A stretch of DNA of 64,000 bases from NCBI GenBank assembly GCA_009767595.1, contig VSDK01026163.1, forward strand, positions 1-64,000. Direction: 5' to 3'. The first letter of the stretch is position 1. Each line of letters opens with the position of its first letter. The position numbers and the translations under genes were made by a program. Source of the stretch: Symbiodinium kawagutii. Its lineage: Eukaryota > Sar > Dinophyceae > Suessiales > Symbiodiniaceae. Shown here piece by piece: positions 51,071 through 62,868 of this stretch. The notes under the pieces are model-generated. The model worked only from the letters and a program-made list of their open reading frames with translations, made no database searches and was not told the origin of the DNA.

Positions 51071-53559
51071 CTACACCTCGACGAACAAAAGGTGAAACTC
51101 AGCAACTCAAAGCCGAATCAAAGCAACTCAAAGCACTAACTGTAGAGAACTGTAGATAACTATGTACTAGAACATACTATAACTATCCTATAAAAGTCTT
51201 CAGAAGGATCAAATATTCAACAATCAATTCCTCAATATTCTATCCTCATCAACCGTATTCAACAGTATTCAACCTACAGATCACTAACCTGCAATCGATG
51301 CTTCTTGCCCTGTCAAAAACGGCAGGGAAAATTCTTATGGTGAATGAAAATGCTGCGGTCAAAACCCGTTTCAAGCAGAATCTGGGTAACAAACACATCT
51401 GATAGCGAAAGCCGCTGATCAGCGTGTCAACCTGAGGGTTGAAGGAGTCTTCAGTATGTGAAACCTATATAAAACGAATACCTGTTCAGCCACTCATTGT
51501 CAAACCTCCTGCTGACTTTGTGTTTTGTTTCTGTTCTGCGAGAGAGCCAACGTTTTCAATACCAAATCACTCTGCTTTTTACTCAGTGTCTCAGTGCTGA
51601 ACCTGCAACACAGCAGACAAAAGATTCCCATTCGACGGAGCAACCTTAGCCAAATGTTGAGACTCACCATGCTATCCATGCCATTACTGCGCCATCGAGC
51701 GAATGAAACACAGCTGCTTGGAGTCTTCACCATGATTGACCTACAACATGATCAACCTCATCAATGATTGCAACTGGATTTTCTTTAAGACTTCTGCCAT
51801 TGAAGTTGCTAAGGTACTCGGCCCTGCGTAGCCTCCAAGGGTTTGCAAGTGATTCGGACGCTCGATTTATAAACCCTTGCTCGATTAACAAAGATTGCTC
51901 AATATCAAAATTGTTGGTATATGGCTGAGTTTTTCAATCCTGCGTCGAAAATCACGATGATGGTTGAATGAATTCTTGTCATGGTGCAGTGCCGCAAGTT
52001 GGCCTGTGGAGCAATTGCGTGACAAGTAAGCCGTAGAGCTAGAAGTACAACCAGATGCCTCGGCCCGAGTATGACGAATTCGAGCACGGCAGTTTGGAAT
52101 CACGAGCACGAGGACCTTTACATGTTGATATTTGGACGCATGGAACTGCATGCCATGTGTGTCAATCATCTATCACTACAGATGTGCAACTCTACGCATA
52201 CAACAGACCTGAACATGTTTGGGACATGCTGAATATGTGCATAAAGCACAAATGAGAGTAATGCAGACTGAGGGGTCTGCTTTAAATTGCTAAATTGCTG
52301 AGAGAAAAGGGTGTTGAGTTCTTTGCTTGAAAAAGAATAGAATGATTCATATGTATTGTAAATAATATTTATAAATTATCATGATTTATCATGTATCTAT
52401 CTAATTCTATCTATATATCCCATTTTGTTGCAAAGCTCCAAGCAGTCATTAGGAGCTCCGAGGCCCTCACGCAGGAAAAGCTGAAGAGTTGGAATCCTGG
52501 GCACAGCAAATCCATGGTGGGATCCCAACACCACTGGTATCTCAAGACGATCCTTAAGAAGTTCCCCTCCGAAATTATTGTGCTCAACACTTCAGATGTT
52601 ACATTTTAGGTCAAAATCAATGGAGATTCTTGGGTGATCCCGATGATCCGAACATGAAAGACATTCGCGGGTGCAACTGTACCTGACATTGAGGAGTCCC
52701 AGATGTCACTAGCTATGCACAATGAAGATCAACGAAGATCAATGAAACAAGGTAACAAGTAGTTACAAGGTAACTAGTAACAAGGTAACAACAAGGTAAC
52801 TAGTAACAAGATAATGAAAGAAGTGTGTTGCACATGTGACAAATGACAAGTGTGTTGCACACGACAACCACAACGAGTCGCCGCGCCTTCGAAACTTATG
52901 GTCTGCGTACTCGCACTGAGGCTGGACCTTGGAACACAGCAGTCCTTGGAACAGAAACAAAACATGAAACAATACGAATAAACAAAACATAAACTAAACA
53001 TACAAAAACATAAACATAATAAACATATAAACAGGATATGAACATAATGTGAACATCATACGAATATCTGAACATATCAAATGTATTTCAACTGCAAGGT
53101 AAGCCGAGTACTGGGTTGTGAAAATACTGAGCCAACGCAATTTGCCACTTCAACATCTCATGAGGATTAGGAACAAATTTGCCAAAAGGATGACAAAGTG
53201 GTACCGAACGCGCCAATAGGAAGTCTTGATGCATCGTGAAAGACTTGGGAGCTGAAGAATTGGACGAAACATTGCTCCCAAGTTGAGAGTGGTGAATGCC
53301 CAGCCCTTCCACTCGTTGATTCTGTGCTGGATATCATCTGCTACAACTCGGCAATGACATTTACTGCCTCTATCAAGTTAGATTCTATGGGAAATTCGGT
53401 TCTTATTCTTGTTGACTGCTTAATCCGATCAAGGTACATCCCCCATTGTCAACCATTGTTGATTGCTTCATGCTTAGACTTTGCTTAGACTTTGTTTAGA
53501 CTTCTTGTGATGGCTCTTTCTGATTTCATGCAACCAGTGCAACAGCATCACTGGGCTCA
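51071..53559. other. Spacer or intron
   Basis: Includes a short tandem array of acaaggtaac units at about 52,748-52,810 and a minus-strand island at 53,100-53,310 (PLCHPFGKFVPNPHEMLKWQ) of unclear status. Confidence 0.35.
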
Positions 53560-53660
53560 GGTGCGCAAACACCATGAAGTCAGTGCAACCCGCAGGTGCA
53601 AGGCCTCGATTCCAGGCATCGGGTCGCCAACAGCTGTTCCCCTGCGATGAAAATCCATCA
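53560..53660 (-). CDS. Candidate exon with GD-GIEAL module
   Basis: Reads FELMDFHRRGTAVGDPMPGI followed by EALHLRVALTSWCLRT and a TGA at 53,559-53,557. GD-x-x-x-x-IEALxLR matches GDTNIEALRLH at 43.8 kb. Confidence 0.33.
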
Positions 53661-54088
53661 ACTCGAAAAAGGCAATTGAAACTCTTCGTAAGCTTTGTAA
53701 ACATCCAAATGTAGGTGATTCACATGTCGTAATTCATACAGGGTCTGACACTGCAAGGCACTGCTTACTCAAAAAAGGCAACAGTACTTGTCTGAATTTC
53801 AACTGAGAACAAACACATGAACACAGGCACTGAGCTCGACTCCAGACAAATCCACACCTCAGTCAGCATCTGTCGGCAAAACTATCCCTGGGCTTTCAAG
53901 GCCCAGCACACACACACACATAACAACAAATGAGATCACAATGAACAGGTGTATATCTGCGAATGGTGTGGACTCAAATCCGCGATCTCTCCAACATTGG
54001 CGTTCTCCGTTCTTCTCTTATTTTTGATTCAAGGCTATCTCAAAAAAGTTCAAATATTTTCCTCTACAAAATCTCAGCAAGAGTTCAC

Positions 54089-54291
54089 CCTGGGTATCCC
54101 TTGGTTGTGATCTCCTGAAGCTCTGTGGACAACCCCAAACTGTCATGGATCTTCATGCGAAGGTAAACTGTTTGTGGCTCAGGTTTGACACCTTTTCCAG
54201 TGAGCCATTCTGATTCATCAGAGTTCATCAGCTGTTTCTCAGAAACCATGATCATCAGCAGTGTCAGGTTCAGAACTGCCAGTGGGACCAC
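54089..54291 (-). CDS. Candidate 203-bp exon, unknown protein
   Basis: Acceptor tttttgag (first base 54,291) and donor CCAGG|GTGAAC (last base 54,089). The frame reads VPLAVLNLTLLMIMVSEKQL, MNSDESEWLTGKGVKPEPQT and VYLRMKIHDSLGLSTELQEI. It is hydrophobic at the start, then soluble. No family is recognised. Confidence 0.36.
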
Positions 54292-56845
54292 CTCAAAAAC
54301 TAAAAATCTCCAGATTTTTTCATGGCGCCAGTTACTGGGGCAACTGACAAAGCAGATAGTACTTTCCAGCCGTCAGACCTCGTCACTGCGCTGCATGAAG
54401 ACTGTGAGCCCCTAAATTGCGACACGCTCAACGAGTGCATCAACTTACGAGTCCGAGGAGTCCGAGAGGAGTCCGAGAGGAGTCCGAGGAGTCCGAGTCA
54501 ATGTGTTCCCCCAATTTGCATCGAACGCTTCAATTTGGTTCGTCTCAAGATGCGTTTGCGGGTGATCCAACGTCACTGGATTTTGCACCCCAAAAGAGTA
54601 GGGAAATGTCCACATCTGCGTGAGATCCCTGTCATGGACCAATGCCCATATTGTTGATTCGCCAACGTCAGTGTTGGCTATCTTCATGCCATTGGTCGGC
54701 TTATGAACATGAGTATGGGGCAAACATATCCAACAAATGGATACACATGCTAAATGAACCTCTCAACATATCTTAACATAGACGATTCTGCTCTTGCTTG
54801 GGATGTTCATTGTCCAAAGGGAATCACCAGGCATTGATCCACATCCCTACATCGCTCGCTGTGGACTCTCCATTTCTTGTTTGGTAGCAGTTCATATGCC
54901 TTTGTGGTCGGTTGTATCCACATTTGTACTTGATTGAGTCATGATTCATTCATAGTTGGTACGGACATCTGCCTCAGCCTTCAGTATCCATACAGCTACC
55001 CAACTCATCTCCGCATTGAGATGCCAACCGCTTGCATCGACGGTTGCATACCATTCCTGAAGCTGCATGACGTAGCTGAAAATGCTGCTGTGAAGTCATG
55101 CAGCAAAACGATGATTTGGACGATCGCCACCAGTTTCTGAGTTGTTCTCTGCAAACGTGATCAATTTAAGGAAGCTGATGATGGCAACAGTCCGATTTAA
55201 GAAACCCACTCATCTTCACTTCTCGGTCTCGGTTACTCCATGATTGACCACCAGTCTCAACACTCAACAATGTCCGACATGGGATAGTCAAAATACGCAC
55301 ACATATACAACAATATCCAGCATTGGATCATTGATCTATTAAAAATTCTAATAAGTATCAGCTAGCAAAAATTGAACACTAAACAGGCCGCACATGAATC
55401 CGATATGAAGCTCATATGAGGTTGGACATGCGCAAATAAATCAAATATGAACACAAAATAAATGAATAAATAAATAAATGAATAAATAAATAAATGAATA
55501 AATTAATGAATGAATAAATAATCAAATCAACACATCCAAAGAAATCCACTTCATCCAAGCTCAGCTGCTCCGTCCTGGCCCATGGGAGTCAATGCCGCAG
55601 CGGGTGTCAAGGCTGTCCCCGCAGCCGTCAAAAGGCCTCAGATTGCGTCCGAACCGAAAGCTTCAGGACCGGTACGATCCCACTGTGCTACGTTCATCCA
55701 ACAGAGAATTTTGATGAACTTTTATCAAAATTTCATTGATTTAATGATGGTTCTCTATAGTGCTGAGTGATGCTTAGTAATTGTTAAAAGTTAATGTGCA
55801 TGATTTCCGCGAAGCACTATGGTGCACCAGGAAATAAGATGGCTTGAAGGTCTCATCGTTGGACAGCCCTAGATGGCCACATGATTGGACCAACATGGAC
55901 CAAGAGGACCTCCATGGATTCCAAAACTCACCAGGTTTTTTGTGCCTATCAATGGTATATCAATCATTTGCTCATTGATCATCACCCCTACTTTGAATCA
56001 AACATCGCAGCAGGGATATCAGTCTGTAGGCCACCTTCGCACGTTTGCAACACTTAGATCGATGAATGGTACCCCAAAATGAATGGAAGTGTTCCTTCAA
56101 AACGATTGGAGAAGGTTCAGCCTAGGGGCTATGTGTACCCCTCAGGTTTCATGGGGAGCACGACATCTACAAGCTCGCCGAGGTGCCACTGGAACTCCGA
56201 TCAGCGGCCAAAAAGACCTGGCGCAGGCCATGTTTTTGGTACCCGAAAGCCTAACACATCATCCGAAATCCAAGTCATTAAAAAACATTTAAAAGCATAT
56301 CAAATCAAGTATAGAAGATGTAAAGAAGATGTATAGTAGTGGAGCGAATTTCTGCCTAACATCCTGTTCACTTGGTGAAGTGCTGTTACCAAGGCATAGT
56401 AATTGATAGCTAATTGAACTAACACATGCGACAACGCATAGTAATTGATGATGTTCGATGCGACTCCGAGGTAATCCCATCTTAGTCAACACTTGGAGCT
56501 GATAAAGAAATTTTGCTGAATCACCTCATGATGACTCGCGAATAATGCAGCAATTCATTGACCCAAAAAATCATAGAAAATGGCAGGCGATGTGACAAGG
56601 ATCTCAGCATATTTCAGCGTTTTTCTCAATCACTCTGTATTGACTTGAGTGCCACCAGATCAACCTCGAAAGGTTCAAGACTGCATCTGGACATAAACAA
56701 TTGTTGTGGCGTCGCTTTGACGCCTAGCTGTGACCATCTTTGTATCACAGCATCGGATACAAATTCGTCGTCCTGTGGACGTTATGTACACTTCCCCGTG
56801 ACCAAAGGCCTTCCAAGTGTCACAGATCCCCATGATGCCCCCGTG
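54292..56845. other. Spacer with short tandem repeats
   Basis: Tandem gtccgagga(g) units at 54,450-54,500 and an (AAAT)n-type tract at 55,450-55,522. No gene can be supported. Confidence 0.4.
55450..55522 (+). repeat. (AAAT/GAAT)n microsatellite
   Basis: aaataaatgaataaataaat pattern repeated over about 70 bases. Confidence 0.9.
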
Positions 56846-57667
56846 TCATTGTGCCTCTCCATCTTCACTGAGACCTCTTTCGGATTCATCGACATCATCC
56901 ACATCATCCATCTCACGAGCTGACAGCTCCTCCCAGCGCTCCAAGCTGCCCATAGTGAGTAATGAGCTTTCGTCGCTGTCCACAGATTCGGAGTCGGATT
57001 TTTTAAGCTCCAAAATAGCAGACTCGCACACACCAAAACGTTGAACATAGTGAACATTTGGTTTCTTGGAGCTAAGATCCTTCACAAACTTCCAACCGAT
57101 CATGCTCTTGCAGCTTGAACACCAAACAGGAGCAGTTTCCATCATACCTTGTGCAAGGTGGACAGATTCAGGATCTCCCACAATTATAGAGGTCTCAGAA
57201 GCTGTTGTAGCTGTTGTTGTCTCGTTCCAGAAACTGTTGATGTACCAAGCCCGTTCTGCTCGACTGCCAGGCTTTCTCCAAGTGTGATGCTTCGACAGAA
57301 TCGAATCATACCGGAAGAGCTTGGCATCACATGCATGGCCCGACCCCGAGCAGTGAAAAATCACGTCATGATAAGGCGCTTCAATTTTCTCTACCACACC
57401 TTCTCCATCAAACTCAAGCAAGTATGGAACACACAAGAGAAGAACATCCAAATCTGGTGCGGTTTGGCCTTCCCTTTCACATGTGATTTGCGCTCGAGTT
57501 CCCAGGAATCGTTCACAATCCTTGCAGTACACAAAATGGGAGTGACAGATCGTGGTATGATCTGGGAAGGATTGCAGGAGTGAGCTAATGGGACTGTCCC
57601 AAGGACTTTCTTCACAACTTCTGAAGTCAAAGGCCTCAAAGCGACCGTCGAAGCTTTCACACGTGTC
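56846..57667 (-). CDS. Yippee/cereblon-type (beta-tent) zinc-fold protein, last exon
   Basis: Acceptor ggccacag with first base 57,667 in phase 0; open frame to TGA at 56,846. After about 45 residues a first CxxC occurs (VYCKDCERFLGTRAQ), and a second further on (WCSSCKSMIGWKFVKDL) with the GWKF signature that follows the second zinc pair in Yippee and cereblon CULT domains. HTWRKPGSRAERAWYINSFW lies between them. The tail (residues about 215-270) is acidic and Ser-rich (DDVDDVDESERGLSEDGE). These folds bind a structural zinc and small ligands or peptides; cereblon is a ubiquitin-ligase receptor. Family assignment rests on motif spacing only. The long insert between the Cys pairs is unusual for Yippee. 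Confidence 0.6.
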   Translation of the reverse strand, partial: DTCESFDGRFEAFDFRSCEESPWDSPISSLLQSFPDHTTICHSHFVYCKDCERFLGTRAQITCEREGQTAPDLDVLLLCVPYLLEFDGEGVVEKIEAPYHDVIFHCSGSGHACDAKLFRYDSILSKHHTWRKPGSRAERAWYINSFWNETTTATTASETSIIVGDPESVHLAQGMMETAPVWCSSCKSMIGWKFVKDLSSKKPNVHYVQRFGVCESAILELKKSDSESVDSDESSLLTMGSLERWEELSAREMDDVDDVDESERGLSEDGEAQ

Positions 57668-57884
57668 CTGTGGCCAAGGTCTGAATGAAGTTCCGTACCA
57701 ATTTACATCAATTTACATCAATTTACATCTGTGTTGGGAACCTACCAATGGCTTCAACACCAGATCTGCGGACCTACATAGAATGAAGCAGACAAAAAAC
57801 CTTGCATCCTCCATTTGCCAGAACAAACACATACATGAACATCATGTTGCATTTTTTTTTCGTGTTGCATCCTTTCAGGTTTAC

Positions 57885-58117
57885 ATTGTTCAAAAGGCGA
57901 AGGAATTCTGATTCTCCTTGGACATTGGCAACGAACAATGACGTGTGGTCAGTACGACTTCTTTCCCCCAAAAGGTACTTGATAGGTATTTTTCCACAAC
58001 ACCAATCACCTATCATTCTTGCATCCGAAAAATCCTCAACATCGGAATGATCAAAGTTCAACATAAGTTCCATAAGCTTCCGATGGCATTGGTCAACCCT
58101 TTGACCGTGGTCACCAG
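57885..58117 (-). CDS. Candidate upstream exon of the zinc-fold gene
   Basis: Acceptor ttgtgag (first base 58,117) and donor AACAAT|GTAAAC (last base 57,885). The frame reads DQCHRKLMELMLNFDHSDVE, then GKIPIKYLLGERSRTDHTSL and GESEFLRLLNN. It lies about 220 bp upstream of the zinc-fold exon on the same strand, so it is probably part of the same gene. The function of this segment is not recognised. Confidence 0.42.
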
Positions 58118-58993
58118 CTCACAAGGCCACCGCCTGCCTCATATGGTGCCATCAGCGCAGGTCCATCTTCGAAGTTCCCGTGCTCCAACGGGTTGCACCG
58201 TCGCCGGTGCAGCAACTCGACACCACAGGCTCTGCAGTGCCACGTGCGGCGCAGCAGCCGTTGGGTCTCCACCTTCAAACATCCTCAGCCGAACAAACGA
58301 GACGAGAAAAGAACCAAGAAAAAAGGTGAGCAATTTCTTATCATAAGAAATTACACATTATGATTTTGTACTTTATCTTGCTTTTATTCAGCTTTGAAAC
58401 AATTGGTCTTTGTCAACATGTCCTGAATCTCTGCTGTGATTGACGTCTGAGTAAAAGAACAGTACCTGGTCAATCTTTCTGCAGATTCACAATCATTTAA
58501 ACAAATTCACACACGTTAAGACGAAACATGATGAAAACACGTCACTCACTTGTGTGTTTGGTTCCATTTTCATTGACTGCGACTTAGCAGTCCGGCACTT
58601 CACGTGCATATGGCCCGTGTGGCCCTTGATTGGTCCAATTTTCATATATTTCTTGCCCAGTGAACGTCTATACACTGCGCATAGCCAAGTCTCTCGGCTG
58701 GAAGCTGGAAATTGGAAAAAACTTTGTGTGGAACAAATGACTGACACCACAGTGGAATCACTAGACTTCATTTGATGGACCTGAACGGAGGGAAAAGAAA
58801 CAAAAATCGACATGATCAGTTGAGCAGTGTCAAATCAGCATTGGCAAAAGCGTTGCGGACGGGTTGCTTTGTGTCGGGATTCTGACCCGATGACGAATCA
58901 AGAGTAAATTAGGTGCAAAACAGTAACCACGCCAACCAAGTAACTTGACATACAGTTTAGCCATGTTTGACAAGTTGAATCATTATAACTTAC

Positions 58994-59192
58994 CACTTCA
59001 TCTTTGATGTAACCAAAGGCAACCATACTTCAACTGTCAATCTCTCAGACTTGAAATGAGGCCCTACCAAGGTGCGACTTGTGCTGGCACATTTGGCCAA
59101 ACTTTGCAGATCGTTCCGGAGGAAGGCAATCATCAGCTGCAGGTTGTCGATGGGAAGCTTGGCAAATTCACCAAACATCCCAGCTGTACCAC
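58994..59192 (-). CDS. F-box-like exon
   Basis: Acceptor aactggcag (first base 59,192) and a perfect GTAAGT donor after 58,994. It contains KLPIDNLQLMIAFLRNDLQS followed by LAKCASTSRTL, which fits the F-box pattern LPxxxLxxIxxFLxxxDLxxLxxxSxxxR. F-box proteins recruit substrates to SCF ubiquitin ligases through Skp1. The rest of the exon (TVEVWLPLVTSKMK) is unassigned. It may belong to the zinc-fold gene 0.9 kb downstream or to a separate gene. Confidence 0.45.
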
Positions 59193-61014
59193 CTGCCAGT
59201 TTCAATCTCCAAAAATAAATGATATGCATGTAGTATTACCAAGAAATCTAAAGATTGAGAGGCATCAAATTTTGATAACACAAAGAGTCGAAAAACTGTT
59301 GAAACATGTTGAAATGAGAAGCTGGTGCCAGGCATGGGCGTGTCTCCAAGTGGATCGGGCTCATTCAGGAAAAATCAAAGGCTTCCTGGGCCAACAAACA
59401 CCCACCATCTGTTTAGAAGCAAATGCGTGTTCCTTGATCGATTTCTTCCTGTCTACGAAAACCTCACACTGTAATTACCAGAAACCATCAGAAACCAACC
59501 TCGTTGTACAGGGATTGTGGCACTGCACAGAACTTCATTTTTCAAGTGAAGTCCGCCCCGTGGCCTGTCAGAAGCTGCTGTAGCTCCAATCCATGCATTC
59601 GAAATTCGGGGCTCAATTGCCGTCTGTTGCTTGTTGTTTGCTCAACAGCTATCCTCTTTAAGAGTCAGAGAGCGTACTTCAACAAAATTCATCATGACTT
59701 GTTCATGGGAACCTCTTAACGCAAATTGATGCTAAATCTTCAGCTGGAAAAACAGGCGCTTACTAGTCACTTCTGTATGCGCTTGCTGACGATTGGGCTG
59801 TTTCTGCTGCCCGAGCCAATCTTCCATGGTTGAACAAGCTGGTTGGTCACACGCACAACACGTCCACATGATCAAGGAAGCTACTAAGCTCCAAGTAAGC
59901 TCCAAGTCAGCTCCAAGTCAGCTCCAAATTAGCTCCTGGAGTGTCTGATCAAAACTCAGCAGGGTTGCAAACAACCCATGGCCTGTGTGTCCGTCGAACA
60001 ATTCGCAGTGCTGCTGCAGGAGAAAACCTCACAGGGGAAATCTTCGACTCTCTGCATTTTGACGTTTTGGCTCAGCTCTTTCAGGAGGTTTTCCTCTCGA
60101 AATTTTGCATCACACCTGTCTACTCTTCTTTATTCTTCTATCCTCTCAGATCTTATTTTCTTTCTTCTATTCTTATCTCTATTCTTGTCCATTCTCTATG
60201 AATCCTCTCTATATTCTCCAAATTCGATAACTCATCATCATTCGATTATCATTCGATTATCATTCGATTGTCATTCGATTATCGTTTTTCCGCCATTTGT
60301 TCCTTCCGCGTTGCCAAAACTCTAGGAGTCGTCCTTGGCCGCCCACCAGCTGTTGTCCTGGAGCGGTCTGGACCTGAGCCAAGGGAATCTCTAAACTCAA
60401 AAACTTAGAACTCAAAAGAAAACATGAAAGAAAATGAAAGAAGTACATGAATAACTTGAAGAACTCATTAAACAAATGAAAGAAGTACATGAATGACTTG
60501 AAGAGTTGCTATGTTGAAGTAATTGTCTTTAAACCGTGAAAGACTTGAACATTGAAACCTCTTCAAATCTGAAGCTTGAACTCGAGAAGAACCCTCTCAA
60601 ACCCTTTGAACCTGTACAGTTCGGTCCCAAATTCACGAAATTCTAAAAGCTCCTCCCTTGATCTGGCCAACAATCAGGTAACGCCTCTGCCTGCTCTCTT
60701 CATTGGGTGTACACAGTAACATCATCTAACATCCATCAGCACAACATTGGTTGCTCCAACTTCCATGGGCACCACAGTGGCAATTGGAATCGCTTCTGCC
60801 GCTGGGGCGCTGCAAAACCACCCTGCGGCTCCGGAAGAGAGGCTGCTGCCGCGGTGAACGGAGAGACCTCAGTGGCAACGTTTTGGAGAAACTGAGAACT
60901 GAAAGATTGGGTCTGATGGCAGTTACAACTTACCAAAACACAATTTTTAGATAGAAATTCATAGTATATCTTCAATCTTTCTATGTTTATATTCCTTTGC
61001 TTTTTCTTATGTCC
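59193..61014. other. Spacer or intron with short tandem repeats
   Basis: agctccaagtc units at 59,880-59,935 and cattcgatt(a/g)t units at 60,240-60,285. Weak minus-strand islands near 60.35 and 60.8 kb are not resolved. Confidence 0.35.
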
Positions 61015-61191
61015 AGGGCGAAACCAAACTCCTCTTCAGCTGCACCGAGCTGCAAAGATCACTGCGCCGCTCATCCCGGCCTGTGCCATGTAAGGTGCTG
61101 GTGACGATGAAAAATCCATGGATTTGGCGCGCCTTTGGCTCATCATCCAGCACTCGATATGCAGCACCCAAGCAGAGTTCATAATGATAAC
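61015..61191 (-). CDS. Candidate exon with YHYELC variant of the repeated motif
   Basis: Acceptor gatgacag, first exon base 61,191, phase 1, the same position and phase as at 43.9 and 47.4 kb. It reads YHYELCLGAAYRVLDDEPKA, then RQIHGFFIVTSTLHGTGRDE. The D-L-D-G loop is replaced by LGAAYRVLDDE. The 3' boundary is unresolved. Confidence 0.45.
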
Positions 61192-62059
61192 CTGTCATCA
61201 AAGCAATAAAATGCAAGCAGAAGATAGCATAAACTACAAACTTCAGCAACAAGCTTAAGCAAAACCTTCTCGTCTCGACATGTCTCGATGAATCTCAGCA
61301 AGCAAAAACATGTACAGCTTTGCCTGCGATGAGATCACTGGAGTTGAATGATGCCACCACTTGAGATGCCTGGCCATGCCATGGGAAGCAGCGGAGCGGA
61401 GGCATCTCTTCTGTGTTCAAAACAGATTTTCGAAACATTTTTTTTCGAGATTTTAGTTCTAGCGTTCTCCATACAATTGTAGATCTATGGATTTTCGACT
61501 TTGATGAAGAAAAGAAGTAAAAGAAGTTGATTTTGTCACTGATCGCAAGAGCTGGGCCTGGCCCGAGCTCAATGATACAGGGGCATCAAAGGGAGCCACT
61601 TGATTGCATCCCACTGGGTCCTGGAGATCTGTTTGATGGACTGGCTACGCATGACTGCAGCGAAATGCAGATCCTGTTCAATGTAACAGGTGTTTCATCC
61701 CGCTATCATGTGGATTGGCTCATGATACCACCAATTCCATTTGATAAACAATATCAAACGATCATAAATGAACGAATGACCCTTTCACAGATCATTCGTC
61801 ATCAGCTAGTGTCTCCTGAGCATTGGCACCTTACATTTGCGATTCATTTATGTGTTTCCTTTGCAATCTAGTGTCATCAACTGTGTTCCAAAAGACTTTC
61901 CCAACCTGAACGTGTCCGGAGATAGATCGACCGATGATTCAAACAGCTGAGTGGCCACTGCGAGTCCTCCGGTTCCTTTGCTACAAAATATGCAAATGGT
62001 GCCGCCTCGGGACCAAGAAGTAAAATGAAGTAAGGCAGGGTGAGCATCTGCGTCTGTTG

Positions 62060-62292
62060 CAAAGCTGTGCATCTTGAGATGAGATCTGATCATCGGCAAG
62101 AAAACCGCCAACTGTCCAAAGCAGGAGAGTTTCTATGTCATTCTTGGACTTGGTCCCCTTGAAAACTGAGAATATGGGTCCGCACTTTTCTCCAAGATCC
62201 TTCTGTTTCTTGTGATTCTCATGATCTTTCCCTGAGGCCCTGGCCAAAGCAGCATCGCATGCTGAAACGCAAGGCAGCTTCACCTTCGCCAT
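62060..62292 (-). CDS. Candidate first exon beginning MAKVKLPC
   Basis: ATG at 62,292 in a favourable context (ACATGGCG) opens MAKVKLPCVSACDAALARAS, then a basic stretch and GPIFSVFKGTKSKNDIETLL. It stays protein-like for about 75 residues, after which a splice is likely. It is the only plausible start codon near the first motif-bearing islands. Function unknown. Confidence 0.28.
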
Positions 62293-62699
62293 GTTTGATA
62301 AAATCCCGGGGTTTCTTCAAACTCGATTTTTCGATCTGTCCATAAATGGAGGCACGCCAACACAACAAGGACTTCTCACAAGAAATATGCCACTTTTCAA
62401 TGCTTCTAACATGCATGCAGGGCGCAGGACCTGCCAACCCTCTGCACAATTGCTATGGCGCTCCCAACCTGTTGCTCTTCCTCTGGCATAGCAGTGAAAC
62501 CAGCTTCCTGGCATCGCTTCCCTTCTCTAAAATGAACACAATATACCCCTCCCAAACCTCCGAAGGAGAAGAGTCTGAGGCATCATTAGAAATATTAAGC
62601 CGCCTTAAGCCATTACAGTAAGCAATAAAGCACTATTCCTGTAGCCATTGAGTTATGAATCGCTGTGATAGAACCACTACTGATACTAAGCACTGTCGA

Positions 62700-62868
62700 T
62701 GTGCTCAACATCGCTGAACCATGGCCGTAAGGAAACTGCAGAAATTGCACCTTCAAAGGTGAGATGAAGACATTCACCAAGGAGTCACCCGCTTCCAGAG
62801 TGGTGCGTGAGCCATCTGCATCAATGCAAAGCCTGGCAAACCGAAAATCGCAAAGGATCTGCATCTGC
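62700..62868 (-). CDS. Candidate exon with full LC-DADG and GDSLVNVFI modules
   Basis: After an AG acceptor at about 62,869 the frame reads MQILCDFRFARLCIDADGSR, then TTLEAGDSLVNVFISPLKVQ and FLQFPYGHGS. Together with 43.9 kb this copy defines the whole repeat: C-x-D-x-D-G, about ten residues, then GDS-x-x-x-V-x-[IV]. It lies right of the ATG-bearing island at 62.3 kb, so it may belong to another transcript or an earlier repeat. Confidence 0.45.
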
